From Burkholderiales bacterium (GTDB lineage Bacteria; Pseudomonadota; Gammaproteobacteria; Burkholderiales; Burkholderiaceae_C): a stretch of 64,000 bases of DNA. Where the stretch lies: positions 310,001-374,000 of the forward strand of contig CANJJE010000002.1 in NCBI GenBank assembly GCA_947474755.1. The letters are read 5' to 3'. The stretch's first letter is position 1. The number at the start of each line of letters is the position of its first letter. Positions 31,364 through 39,749 of the stretch are shown here, in pieces. Under the pieces are notes generated by a model. The model was not told the origin of the DNA, made no database searches, and was given only the letters and a program-made list of their open reading frames with translations. The translations under genes were made by a program, and so were the position numbers.

Positions 31364-31524
31364 ACTGTCGACTCCGTTAGAAGATGAGGCAGTCATCATG
31401 GAAAGGCGAAGGCCCGAAGTCCAGACGTTGCCAGCCATCGCTGCACGAATGGCTGTTTTGTTGCACCAGCGGTGGCCACGCCTGCCCGCAACCACTGCAA
31501 CCTGACGCCGAACGCCGTCTGGCG

Positions 31525-32430
31525 ATGGGGTGCCACCTCGCAATCACCATTCGGTATGGGGTGGCCGTTCTAGCCATCGCATCCCTCTTCACCCTGGCCG
31601 AAGCAGAGCCCGCACGGCACATGCCGGCGATTGCGGCGTTCGCCTTCTGGGTGCTGAGCGTTGGCGTCGGGTTGGCACTCGCCACAGCGTCCGTCGCGTG
31701 CCTGACCAGATGGTCCGGTACGCGGCGACTGCCGCGCTGGCAGTTGATCAGTCTCGCCGGTGTGATGGGCTTGCTGCTTTACACGCCACTGTCTCTGAGC
31801 ATCGAGGTCGCCTTTCCACCTCCGACTCTCGATGACTCAGACGGCAACTTCCTCGATGAGCTCGAGTCCGCCGGTGGCACGGCTGCGCTGGTAGCCGAGT
31901 TGCTGCAGGCGGGTCCTCTCTACCTGCTGACCTGGACCCTGTTGAACCTTGCGCCGGCAACCGCGATCAATCGGTCGGCCGTCGTGACCGCTGCACCCGC
32001 AGTGCTTCCGCCACGAATCGGTCCGCCTGAGCCGGTGACCCGGACGGTCACCGCCGACGCAGACGCAGACGCAGCAGAGCCGTCGCCGTCGCCTGCACGT
32101 CGTGCCGCTGAAGAACTGGGTTGGCCTGTTGCTTTGGGCCAGGAACCTCTATCAGTGAGTGCGGATCTCCACTATCTGCATGTGAGTACCGCACTAGGCC
32201 GAGCCACGGTGCTTGGCAGTCTTGCGGCGGTGGAAGCCCACTTCGGTGAGACAGGCTTGCGCATTCATCGATCACATTGGGTCGCGAGGTCTGCCGTACG
32301 CCGCATCGCACGAGGAGCGAGCGGCTGGCGCTGCGAGTTGCACGATGGCCAGCGCCTGCCGATCAGCCGCCGCCGCGTGGCCGAGGTGCGCGCGTTGCTT
32401 GGCAGCGACTTCGTGCTTGGCGACGACTGA
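31525..32430 (+). CDS. Membrane-anchored LytTR-type transcriptional regulator
   Basis: About 301 residues. The N-terminal half has three or four hydrophobic segments ('YGVAVLAIASLFTLAEA', 'AFAFWVLSVGVGLALATASVACL', 'LISLAGVMGLLLYTP', 'LLQAGPLYLLTWTLLNLAPA'). A low-complexity Asp/Ala linker encoded by short GACGCA repeats follows. The C-terminal LytTR DNA-binding domain has 'LHYLHVSTALGRATVLGSLAAVEAHF' (ends only) and 'LRIHRSHWVARSAVRRI'. There is no receiver domain, so the signal probably enters through the membrane part. The start is uncertain; the frame extends upstream to an ATG at 31384, only 20 bases from the divergent outer-membrane gene. Confidence 0.82.
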   Translation: MGCHLAITIRYGVAVLAIASLFTLAEAEPARHMPAIAAFAFWVLSVGVGLALATASVACLTRWSGTRRLPRWQLISLAGVMGLLLYTPLSLSIEVAFPPPTLDDSDGNFLDELESAGGTAALVAELLQAGPLYLLTWTLLNLAPATAINRSAVVTAAPAVLPPRIGPPEPVTRTVTADADADAAEPSPSPARRAAEELGWPVALGQEPLSVSADLHYLHVSTALGRATVLGSLAAVEAHFGETGLRIHRSHWVARSAVRRIARGASGWRCELHDGQRLPISRRRVAEVRALLGSDFVLGDD

Positions 32431-32647
32431 TGACGAACGGGCCATCACAAGTGCTGCTCTAGCCGCTCGACGAGAGCCCGTCGACACGACCTGCTTCGAA
32501 CTGCTGGCTCATGACCACGACACGCGCGGGCGCAGCGGTGCCGAAGGGCCTGCGCGACAAACACTCTAAATGCTGACGCTGCCACCGCCGGTACGCAACC
32601 CGCAGCAGTCCTTGGACGCCATGGATAGAAGATAGCACCAATTCATA
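32431..32647. other. Non-coding stretch between the LytTR gene and the tRNA-Phe terminator
   Basis: About 220 bases without a credible gene or recognised RNA. The right end is relatively AT-rich, just beyond the tRNA terminator. Confidence 0.4.
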
Positions 32648-32680
32648 GAAAAGCCCCGAGAGGTAAACACCTCGCGGGGC
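32648..32680 (-). terminator. Rho-independent terminator of tRNA-Phe
   Basis: On the minus strand GCCCCGCGAGGT pairs with ACCTCTCGGGGC (one mismatch) around a short loop, then TTTTCT follows. It lies 12 bases past the tRNA 3' end and is the clearest intrinsic terminator in the window. Confidence 0.85.
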
Positions 32681-32691
32681 CGCATAAAGAC

Positions 32692-32767
32692 TGGTGGCCT
32701 GGGGCGGAATCGAACCACCGACACGCGGATTTTCAATCCGCTGCTCTACCAACTGAGCTACCAGGCC
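32692..32767 (-). tRNA. tRNA-Phe (anticodon GAA)
   Basis: A 76-nt cloverleaf read on the minus strand, beginning GGCCTGGTAGCTCAG and ending with GGCCACCA, so the CCA tail is encoded. The anticodon loop reads TTGAAAA with GAA in the middle, between GGAT/ATCC stem strands. The T-loop GGTTCGATTCC is canonical. The gene follows the ntrX-like gene on the same strand but has its own terminator and a promoter-like box. Confidence 0.97.
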
Positions 32768-32776
32768 AAGCCCGCA

Positions 32777-32782
32777 ACTATA
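32777..32782 (-). promoter_or_regulatory. -10 box of tRNA-Phe promoter
   Basis: TATAGT (five of six consensus bases) lies nine bases upstream of the mature tRNA 5' end on the minus strand. The -35 position (TCTGAG with 17-base spacing) is weak. Confidence 0.4.
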
Positions 32783-32800
32783 TCAGCGCGCCCGGGGCCC

Positions 32801-33484
32801 TCAGAGACTGCCGCGCTTGCCGCGCGAGAGATCGACGCCGAGCTGCTTGAGCTTGCGGTACAGGTGGGTGCGTTCGAGGCCGGTTTTTTCGGCCACGCGG
32901 GTCATGCTTCCGTTTTCCTGCGACAGATGGAATTCAAAGTAGCTTTTCTCGAATGCATCACGTGCTTCGCGCAGCGGGCGATCAAGGTCGAAACTTTGCT
33001 CGGGCTGGGGGCTGTGTGCCATCGTCACGCCGGGCAATGTCATGACATTGCTGCCGACAGATACCAGCGAGTGGCCGAGGTCGCTTCGAGCGATCGAAAC
33101 GCTGGCCTGCGCACGCGGCGTGGGTTTGGCGAGGCCTTGTTCCACCGCACGAAGCAGCTTCTGCAAGGTGATCGGCTTTTCGAGGAAAGCGATGGCGCCG
33201 TTCTTGGTGGCCTCGACGGCGGTGTCGATGGTGCCGTGGCCGCTCATCATGATCACCGGCATGGTCAGCAATGCGCAGGCGTTCCATTCCTTGAGCAGCG
33301 TGACGCCGTCCACGTCGGGCATCCAGATGTCGAGCAGCACCAGATCGGGGCGGGTCCGTTCGCGGGCTGCGCGCGCCTGTGCTGCGTTTTCCGCAAGTTC
33401 AACGGAATGACCTTCGTCGGTCAGGATCTCGGACAACAGCGCTCGGATACCGAGCTCGTCGTCGACAACTAGGATGGTGGCCAT
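32801..33484 (-). CDS. Short NtrX-like response regulator without AAA+ domain
   Basis: A 227-residue protein with an N-terminal receiver domain (residues 1-120) with the phosphorylation Asp in 'PDLVLLDIWMPDVDGV', the conserved Thr/Ser in 'VIMMSGHG' and Lys in 'AIAFLEKPITLQKLL'. The C-terminus has a Fis-type HTH ('NGSMTRVAEKTGLERTHLYRKLKQLGVDLSRGKRG'; only its ends are given as diagnostic). NtrX/NtrC proteins have a sigma-54-interacting AAA+ ATPase between these domains; here only a ~50-residue linker is present. It lies six bases after the sensor kinase gene, which is surely its partner. Confidence 0.9.
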   Translation of the reverse strand: MATILVVDDELGIRALLSEILTDEGHSVELAENAAQARAARERTRPDLVLLDIWMPDVDGVTLLKEWNACALLTMPVIMMSGHGTIDTAVEATKNGAIAFLEKPITLQKLLRAVEQGLAKPTPRAQASVSIARSDLGHSLVSVGSNVMTLPGVTMAHSPQPEQSFDLDRPLREARDAFEKSYFEFHLSQENGSMTRVAEKTGLERTHLYRKLKQLGVDLSRGKRGSL

Positions 33485-33490
33485 GAACTC

Positions 33491-35845
33491 TCAGTGCACG
33501 GTGTCGACGCCAGGGGACGCCGCCGCAGTGTGCGCGTTTATCGGCGCGAATTTGGAAAATGATAACGAAACTTGCGCGCCTTGAATCATCGCCGTTCCCG
33601 ATGTGGCCTCGCCGTCGCCCGTCCCATCGGTGGGACCGGCTTCCAGATTGACGAGTCGAACGCGCGCACCGTGCTCGTCGGCGATTTTCTTGACCACGGC
33701 GAGGCCGAGGCCGGTTCCCTTGCTCTTCGTGGTGACGTAAGGCTCGAACGCGCGTTTGAGCACCTTGTCGGGGAAGCCCGGGCCGTTGTCGGTGACGTGC
33801 AGCCGTACCACCCGCACGGCGCCCTGCTCGGTGCGGGCGACTTCGGTGCGGACCCTCACGCAAGGTTGCTGCTGTGAATGCAGCATCAAAGGATCGGCCA
33901 CCGCATCGAGCGCGTTCTGCACCAGGTTATGGATGACCTGTCGCAACTGAGTGGCGTCGCCGACGATCAGCGGCAGATCGTGCGCCGCTGTGAAGATCAG
34001 GGTGCCGGCTTCCTGCGCGGTGGCATAAAGCGTCAGCACCTCGTTGACGAGCACGTTCAGGTCCAGCGGCCTCAACCTCGCGGCGGGCAGCCGCGCGTAG
34101 TCGCGAAACTCATTGACCAGCGTCTTCATTGCCTGCACCTGATTGACGATCGTGCCGACCGATCGCGCCAGCATCGCCTGGTCTGCGCCTTCGAGTTTGC
34201 CGGCGAGCTTGTGCTCCAGGCGCTCGGCCGACAATTGGATCGGCGTCAGCGGGTTCTTGATCTCGTGGGCCAGCCGACGCGCCACTTCTCCCCAGGCTTC
34301 GATCCTCTGGGCCGAGACCACCTCGGTGATGTCGTCGAAGACGATCAGCCTCGCACCCTCAGGCATCGCGGCGCCCCGCACCAGCAGCGTCAACGTGTCA
34401 CGGTCCGGCCCGGCTTGCAGCTCGAAGGCCTCCTGCCAGTGGTCTCGCTCTCCGGTGTCCAGGCGGTCGGCATGCATCTCGAAGCGTTGCCACACCGCTG
34501 CGGCGAAGTCCTCGAGCCCTTCGACTTCGGCCAGCCGTCTGCCCCGGTAGGCGCCCAACGGCAAGCGCACGATGCGCGTCGCACCCGGATTCACGGTGTC
34601 GATGCGCCCTTGGCGGTCGAACACGATCACGCCAGCGGTCAGGTTGTCGAGGATCGTCTGCAGGTTTGCCCTTGCGCCTTCGACCTGCGAGACACTGCGC
34701 TGTACCAGTGCGCGGGCCTCTGACAGCTGTTCGGTCATGTCGGCGAATGAGCGCGTCAGCCCTCCCAACTCGTCGCGTGAGTCGAACACCTGCTTGACGC
34801 CCAGATCGCCTTGCGCGACCTGCCGCACGCCGTCGGCCAGCATCAACAGTGGCCTGGCGATCTGGTTTGACAGCGTCAGTGCCAGCAGGAGCGCACCGAA
34901 CACCGCGAGGATCAGCGTCAGTGTCAGCGTGCCGATGTACATCTCGCGCAGGCCCTCGCGCGCCAGAGAGCGCTGCTGGTACTCGCGGTAAGCCGTCTGC
35001 ACCGCCAGCGCGTTGCTGGCCAGTTCGGCGGGCAGCCGTGTCGTGACCATCAGATAGCGTTCCTGTGGCGTCAGTGCGATGCCGGTGCTGGGCAGGTAGG
35101 CCAGCGCACGGATGCGCGCCTGGCCGGTGTTCGGGATCGACGGCGTGGCGCCGCTGCTGTCCCCGGCCGCCGAGGGGTCATCGTCCAGTCCTTCGAGTTG
35201 GGCAGTCGCACGTCCGTCGCGCGCATTGCGCAAGAGCGACAGCGAGGGGCGATCGGGTCCCAGCAACTCGGCCGACCTGTCGGCCGACAGCAGCACCTGG
35301 CCAACGCCGTTGACGATCGCCACGTTCTGTGCGGACAAGTCTTCGCGCAAGCGCTCCAGCGCCATGGCCTGGACATCGCCGCGGCCTTCCCCCAGGCGGT
35401 CGGCGGCAAGCTGGGTCTTGCTGGCGAGGTCATTGATCTGGCTGTCGAGCGTGCCTCGGCCGAGTGCCAGTCCGGCGTCAAGCGCACCTTCCACCTTCAC
35501 GTCGAACCAGCTCTCGATGCCCCGTGAGACGAACTGGTAGCTCACCGTGTAGATCAACACGCCCGGCAACACGCTGACCAACGCGAAGATGGCCGCCAGC
35601 TTCAGCAGCAGCCGGCTGCCGAACTTGCCTCGCTGGACACGCACCAGCAGCCGCGTCGCGGCGATGCCGATGACCAGCATCAGCAGGCCAGCCACCAGCA
35701 GGTTGACCCAGAACAACCACTGGAAATGCCTTTCGTACAACAGGCGGTTGTCAGTGGCGATGGACAGCAGGAATGCCAGCACCATGGCGACGCCTGTCGC
35801 CGCGACGAGGGAGACGATCAACGCCCAGCGGGTGGATTTTTTCAT
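33491..35845 (-). CDS. NtrY-like membrane sensor histidine kinase
   Basis: A 784-residue kinase. Three N-terminal hydrophobic helices lie within residues ~1-110, followed by a large periplasmic sensory region and a fourth helix ('TLTLTLILAVFGALLLALTLSNQI'). Then come HAMP ('ARPLLMLADGVRQVAQGDLGV'), PAS ('LDNLTAGVIVFDRQGRIDTVN'), the H-box 'RRLAHEIKNPLTPIQLSAERL', and the ATP-binding N-box 'HNLVQNALDAV' and G-boxes 'DNGPGFPDKV' and 'GTGLGLAVV'. The order matches NtrY, linked to nitrogen or redox control in other proteobacteria. It is transcribed between the DUF4390 gene and the short NtrX-like regulator. Confidence 0.93.
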   Translation of the reverse strand: MKKSTRWALIVSLVAATGVAMVLAFLLSIATDNRLLYERHFQWLFWVNLLVAGLLMLVIGIAATRLLVRVQRGKFGSRLLLKLAAIFALVSVLPGVLIYTVSYQFVSRGIESWFDVKVEGALDAGLALGRGTLDSQINDLASKTQLAADRLGEGRGDVQAMALERLREDLSAQNVAIVNGVGQVLLSADRSAELLGPDRPSLSLLRNARDGRATAQLEGLDDDPSAAGDSSGATPSIPNTGQARIRALAYLPSTGIALTPQERYLMVTTRLPAELASNALAVQTAYREYQQRSLAREGLREMYIGTLTLTLILAVFGALLLALTLSNQIARPLLMLADGVRQVAQGDLGVKQVFDSRDELGGLTRSFADMTEQLSEARALVQRSVSQVEGARANLQTILDNLTAGVIVFDRQGRIDTVNPGATRIVRLPLGAYRGRRLAEVEGLEDFAAAVWQRFEMHADRLDTGERDHWQEAFELQAGPDRDTLTLLVRGAAMPEGARLIVFDDITEVVSAQRIEAWGEVARRLAHEIKNPLTPIQLSAERLEHKLAGKLEGADQAMLARSVGTIVNQVQAMKTLVNEFRDYARLPAARLRPLDLNVLVNEVLTLYATAQEAGTLIFTAAHDLPLIVGDATQLRQVIHNLVQNALDAVADPLMLHSQQQPCVRVRTEVARTEQGAVRVVRLHVTDNGPGFPDKVLKRAFEPYVTTKSKGTGLGLAVVKKIADEHGARVRLVNLEAGPTDGTGDGEATSGTAMIQGAQVSLSFSKFAPINAHTAAASPGVDTVH

Positions 35846-35862
35846 CTGCGCCCGCGGTGTTC

Positions 35863-36477
35863 CTAGGGCCCGCTCACGCGCTGGGTCTTCTCGATCAGCA
35901 GGTTCCAGTCGGGCTGCCCGCCGATGCCGATCTGCATCGGGCGTGGCAGCAAGCCGGTGTCCAGCTTGTAGCTGAACTCCACATACAGGGCCTCGCTGTC
36001 GCTGATCTGCCCTGGCTCGGCCAGCTTCCAGCGCCCGATGCGGCTCACCGTTGTCACCGCTTCGTTCAGGTTGTCGAAGCTCTGGCTCAGCCCGCCGAAG
36101 CTCACTCGGTAGTTGCGGGTCAGCGGCTGGTAAGACAGGCGCCACGTCCGCGATGCCGACGCGACGCGACGATCAGGCCAGTAACGGCGGTTGTGGAAGA
36201 CCGAGGCATCGGCAACGAAATAGATCGGCACGCCCTTGTGCAGTGCGTCTTCGACGGTGCGCGGCAGCTCGAAACGTACAGCGACATCGAGCAGCAGCCC
36301 CTCCTCGTTTCGCGTCGTCTCGAAGTGGCTCAGCTCAGGCGCTTGCGCCGACAAACCCCAGCAGGTGGCCGCACTGAGCAACAGCCACGCGACCATCCAG
36401 CAGGACAACGGCGACCACCACCGGGCGAACATCGCGCCCGGTGGGTGGGGGCCGCCATTCGTCGGGTTGCGTTGCAC
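35863..36477 (-). CDS. DUF4390 domain protein
   Basis: About 204 residues with a hydrophobic N-terminal helix or signal ('PLSCWMVAWLLLSAATCWGL') and a beta-rich domain. 'NEEGLLLDVAVRFELPRTVEDALHKGVPIYFV' (ends) and 'SRTWRLSYQPLTRNYRVSFGG' are typical of DUF4390. The family sits between rsmB and ntrY in many Burkholderiales, as here, and its function is unknown. Start options are GTG at 36477 (nine bases after the rsmB stop) and ATG at 36432, the latter nearer the hydrophobic segment. Confidence 0.85.
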   Translation of the reverse strand: MQRNPTNGGPHPPGAMFARWWSPLSCWMVAWLLLSAATCWGLSAQAPELSHFETTRNEEGLLLDVAVRFELPRTVEDALHKGVPIYFVADASVFHNRRYWPDRRVASASRTWRLSYQPLTRNYRVSFGGLSQSFDNLNEAVTTVSRIGRWKLAEPGQISDSEALYVEFSYKLDTGLLPRPMQIGIGGQPDWNLLIEKTQRVSGP

Positions 36478-36485
36478 GATGGGTC

Positions 36486-37865
36486 TCAGGTTTTGTGAAG
36501 CAGGGCGTAGAAGAAGCCGTCGCCTGCGGGCGCGGGATCGAGGCCCGCCGTGACCGCCTCATTGTCGGGCAGGGGGAGCAGATGACCGGGCGATGAGGGT
36601 GCGGGGAGCAGGCATGCATCTCTCTGGCGTTGCAAAAAAGCATCGATCTGCGCAGCGCCCTCGGCCTTGAAAACCGAACAGGTGCAGTACAGCAGTCGAC
36701 CGCCCCGCTTGAGCAAGGGCCACAGCGCGTCGAGCATCTTCGCCTGCAGTGCGGCCAGCGTCGGCACGTCGCTGGCACGGCGCAGCCAGCGCACGTCCGG
36801 GTGGCGCCGTACGATGCCCGAGGCGGTACACGGTGCGTCGAGCAGGATGGCGTCGAAGGGCTGCCCGTCCCACCAGCTCTGGGGGCGGCTCGCATCACCT
36901 GCCTGCGTCGTTGCTTTCAGGTGCAGGCGTTGCAGCGCCTCGTCAACGCGCGCCAGCCGTTTCGCATCGTGGTCGAGCGCCAGCAGATCGAGGCTGGCCA
37001 GCTCCAGCAGATGGGCCGTCTTGCCGCCCGGCGCGGCGCAGGCGTCGAGCACCCTGGCCCCTGGTGGCAGCATGGTGCCGGCCAGCAACAGGGGCGCAGC
37101 CAACTGTGCGGCGGCGTCCTGCACCGACACATCGCCGTCGGCAAAGCCTGGCAGGCGGCCCACCGGACACGGCGTGTTCAGCACCACCCCATGCTCCCCG
37201 ACCGCTCGACCCGGTATTCCCGCATCGCTCAGGCGTTGCAGGTAGGCGGCGACAGTGCCACGCCGGGTGTTGACGCGCAGTGTCATTGGCGGGCGGCGGT
37301 CGTTGGCCGCCAGCAAGTCCTGCCAGTGGTCGGGCCAGTCGGCCTGCAACCGTTCGACCCACCACTCGGGATGGTTGGTGCGCCCTGGCACCGTGCGCTG
37401 CACGACGTCGAGCACCGCCGCTCGCTCCCGAATGAAGCGGCGCAGCACGGCATTGACGAACGCCGAGCTCGCGACCAGCCGCTGGCGTGCGACGGTGACC
37501 GCGTGATCGACCAGCGTGTGATCCGCGTAGGGTGAATCTCCGTCCGGCCACAACAGTGCCAGGGCGCACAACAGCAGCGCCTCGATCGATTTCGGCGGTG
37601 CTTTCGGCGCCAGCCACACGCGGGCGGCCTGGGCCTGCCCGAGGCGCCGCAACACATGGAAGCTCAGCGACTGCACGCCGGGCCGCAATTCGCTCGGACA
37701 GTGGGCCAGTGCCTCGGTCAGCGAGCGCCCGGCGCGCACTGCCTCGATCGCGTCGGCGGTGTGGCCGAGCAGCCGGGACAGCGGAGGTGCGGGCTTGCCA
37801 GTGCCATCAGGGGGTGTGGCGGTGCCATCGGGATTCACCCGGACAAGTCTACGGGCAGGGCCCAT
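36486..37865 (-). CDS. rsmB: 16S rRNA (cytosine(967)-C(5))-methyltransferase
   Basis: A 459-residue protein with an N-terminal NusB-like RNA-binding domain ('DHAVTVARQRLVASSAFVNAVLRRF') and a C-terminal SAM methyltransferase domain. The SAM loop is 'VLDACAAPGGKTAHLLEL'. Two cysteines typical of m5C enzymes are present: 'DAPCTASGIVRRHPD' and the nucleophile in 'LYCTCSVFKAEG'. The ATG at 37865 gives MGPARRLVRV. An upstream in-frame start at 37895 is possible. It heads the rsmB-DUF4390-ntrY-ntrX operon and is divergent from folE across 50 bases. Confidence 0.95.
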   Translation of the reverse strand: MGPARRLVRVNPDGTATPPDGTGKPAPPLSRLLGHTADAIEAVRAGRSLTEALAHCPSELRPGVQSLSFHVLRRLGQAQAARVWLAPKAPPKSIEALLLCALALLWPDGDSPYADHTLVDHAVTVARQRLVASSAFVNAVLRRFIRERAAVLDVVQRTVPGRTNHPEWWVERLQADWPDHWQDLLAANDRRPPMTLRVNTRRGTVAAYLQRLSDAGIPGRAVGEHGVVLNTPCPVGRLPGFADGDVSVQDAAAQLAAPLLLAGTMLPPGARVLDACAAPGGKTAHLLELASLDLLALDHDAKRLARVDEALQRLHLKATTQAGDASRPQSWWDGQPFDAILLDAPCTASGIVRRHPDVRWLRRASDVPTLAALQAKMLDALWPLLKRGGRLLYCTCSVFKAEGAAQIDAFLQRQRDACLLPAPSSPGHLLPLPDNEAVTAGLDPAPAGDGFFYALLHKT

Positions 37866-37915
37866 GATGGCCTGCCTCATGTGGGCGGTGCCCAAGCTGG
37901 GTTACGCTTCGAGGG

Positions 37916-38677
37916 ATGAAGCCCGAAACGCCGCCCATGCCCACGCTCTCTGCGCTGGACTCACGCACCACCTTCAAGGACGAGGAAGAGCTGGCGCAGT
38001 TGAGCGCATCTCAGCGAATCCGCTACCGCCTTGTCGGCGCCGATTGCCGCTACCACGCCAACGACAACATCTCGGCCTATATCAAGGAGGGCGAGCTCGA
38101 GGAGCTGAAGGCCGAAGTGCAGGCCAAGCTTCAGGAAGTTCTGGAAGCGCTGGTCATCGACACCGACAGTGACCACAACACCCACGACACCGCCCGGCGG
38201 GTCGCCAAGATGTTCCTGACCGAGATATTCCGGGGTCGTTACACGCCGATGCCCGAGGTGACCGAGTTCCCCAACATCACGCGCCTGAACGAGTTGATGA
38301 TCGTCGGCCCGGTCACGGTGCGCAGCGCCTGTTCGCACCACCTGTGCCCGATCATGGGTCGCGTGTGGATAGGCATCCTTCCGAACGAGCATTCGAATCT
38401 GATCGGGCTGTCCAAGTACGCTCGCATCTGTGAATGGATCATGAGCCGTCCGCAGATCCAGGAAGAAGCGGTGACGATGCTGGCCAATGAATTGCAAGGT
38501 CGAGTCAAGCCAGACGGCCTGGCCATCGTGATGGAAGCGGATCATTTCTGCATGCGCTGGCGAGGCGTCAAGGACACCGGCGCAAAGATGATCAACAGCG
38601 TGATGCGCGGGTCATTCCTGAAAGACGCGAACCTGCGGCGCGAGTTCCTGTCGTTGCTTGATCGCCAGAAGGCCTGA
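37916..38677 (+). CDS. folE: GTP cyclohydrolase I
   Basis: A 253-residue enzyme converting GTP to 7,8-dihydroneopterin triphosphate, the entry to folate and other pterins. The zinc ligands are visible in 'VRSACSHHLCPIMG' (Cys139, His142) and 'ADHFCMRWRGVKD' (Cys). 'SDHNTHDTARRVAKMFLTEIFRG' and 'LIGLSKYARICEW' match the family. The sequence is rather distant from E. coli FolE and has an N-terminal extension of about 30 residues. A BLUF photoreceptor gene follows after 33 bases, suggesting co-transcription. Confidence 0.94.
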   Translation: MKPETPPMPTLSALDSRTTFKDEEELAQLSASQRIRYRLVGADCRYHANDNISAYIKEGELEELKAEVQAKLQEVLEALVIDTDSDHNTHDTARRVAKMFLTEIFRGRYTPMPEVTEFPNITRLNELMIVGPVTVRSACSHHLCPIMGRVWIGILPNEHSNLIGLSKYARICEWIMSRPQIQEEAVTMLANELQGRVKPDGLAIVMEADHFCMRWRGVKDTGAKMINSVMRGSFLKDANLRREFLSLLDRQKA

Positions 38678-38710
38678 GATGCCACCCGTGTCCTCACCCA
38701 GGAGAATTTC

Positions 38711-39136
38711 ATGCTCGTGCGCTTGATGTACGTCAGCCGCGCGTCCAACTCGGTGAACCAGAACGAGTTGGTCGCGATCCTGAAGAAGTCGAAAGCCAAC
38801 AACGGCGGATCCGGTATCACGGGTGTACTGTGTTTTTCAGCTGGCATCTTCCTGCAGGTGCTCGAAGGTGGACGATCACAGGTCAGCGCGCTGTACAACA
38901 AGATCGTCAACGATCCGCGGCACTACGATGTGGTGCTGTTGAGCTATGAGGAGGTCGGCGAACGCGCGTTTGCCGGCTGGTCCATGGGCCGCGCGAACCT
39001 GACGGGGCTGAACCCGGCACTGGTGATGAAGTATTCCGAGACGGCCTTGCTGAACCCGTACGCGGTGTCGGGCAAGATGTCCATGGCCTTGTTCAATGAA
39101 ATGGTCGCCTCGGCGGCGATCATCTGCGACAGCTGA
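38711..39136 (+). CDS. BLUF domain blue-light sensor
   Basis: A 141-residue single-domain BLUF protein that binds FAD and changes its hydrogen bonding in blue light. The photocycle residues are present: Tyr7 in 'LMYVSRAS', Asn30/31 in 'KKSKANNGGSGITGVL' and Gln49 in 'GIFLQVLEGG', plus a Trp/Met pair in 'AFAGWSMG'. There is no output domain, so it should act by binding a partner. An AGGAG site precedes the ATG. It is downstream of folE on the same strand; a functional link between the two is inference. Confidence 0.95.
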   Translation: MLVRLMYVSRASNSVNQNELVAILKKSKANNGGSGITGVLCFSAGIFLQVLEGGRSQVSALYNKIVNDPRHYDVVLLSYEEVGERAFAGWSMGRANLTGLNPALVMKYSETALLNPYAVSGKMSMALFNEMVASAAIICDS

Positions 39137-39169
39137 TCAACATCGGCAGCTCGGCTGCCGGATCGATGG

Positions 39170-39715
39170 TCAAAGTGTGCCCGCCACCTGAAAACCGAAG
39201 ACGGTGGCCACCAGGCGGGTCGGGAACTGGCGGATCGCGTCGTTGTACGTTCTCGCGGCTGCGTTGAACTGGTTGCGGGCGAAGGCCAGCGTGTTGTCGG
39301 CAGCAGCCAGCTGTTCGCTATTGGCCTCGATCTCGAGCCCGCTCAGGCGCTGCTGCCGGGCCGGCAGCTCGGCCTGCAATCGCAGCCTGGCGGCGATCAA
39401 GGTCTCCTCGGCGAGCCGCAGGCCGGTGGCTGCGCTGCCTGCACTGGGCCGGGCCCGCGCACCGTCGCAGGCCAACTGCAGTTGAGCGCAAGCTGTCAGT
39501 ACCGCCTCGTACAGCGGCAGCGCTTCGTCGACGACGGCATGCAGCCCCTCGGCCCATTGCAGCAGCAGCGCGTGGCGATGCTGCACCTGGGCATCGACCG
39601 GCGCAAAGGCCTTGGCGATGTCGTCGCGCAGCGTGATCAACCGGTTGTAGGCCCCAACCGCCCAGAACACCAGCACCGCACAGCCTGCCAGCGTCGCAAT
39701 CTGCGCGTCGGTCAT
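39170..39715 (-). CDS. LemA family protein
   Basis: A 181-residue protein with one N-terminal membrane helix ('IATLAGCAVLVFWAVGAYNRLI') followed by a coiled-coil helical bundle. It ends in the LemA signature 'ARNQFNAAARTYNDAIRQFPTRLVATVFGF'. The function of LemA proteins is not settled. They are often linked to envelope or proteolysis factors such as HtpX or TPM-domain proteins, none of which is seen here. It lies 34 bases after proA on the same strand. Confidence 0.88.
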   Translation of the reverse strand: MTDAQIATLAGCAVLVFWAVGAYNRLITLRDDIAKAFAPVDAQVQHRHALLLQWAEGLHAVVDEALPLYEAVLTACAQLQLACDGARARPSAGSAATGLRLAEETLIAARLRLQAELPARQQRLSGLEIEANSEQLAAADNTLAFARNQFNAAARTYNDAIRQFPTRLVATVFGFQVAGTL

Positions 39716-39749
39716 CGGTCGCGCCCGGAGTTCTGCGCGGCGCGCAGGA

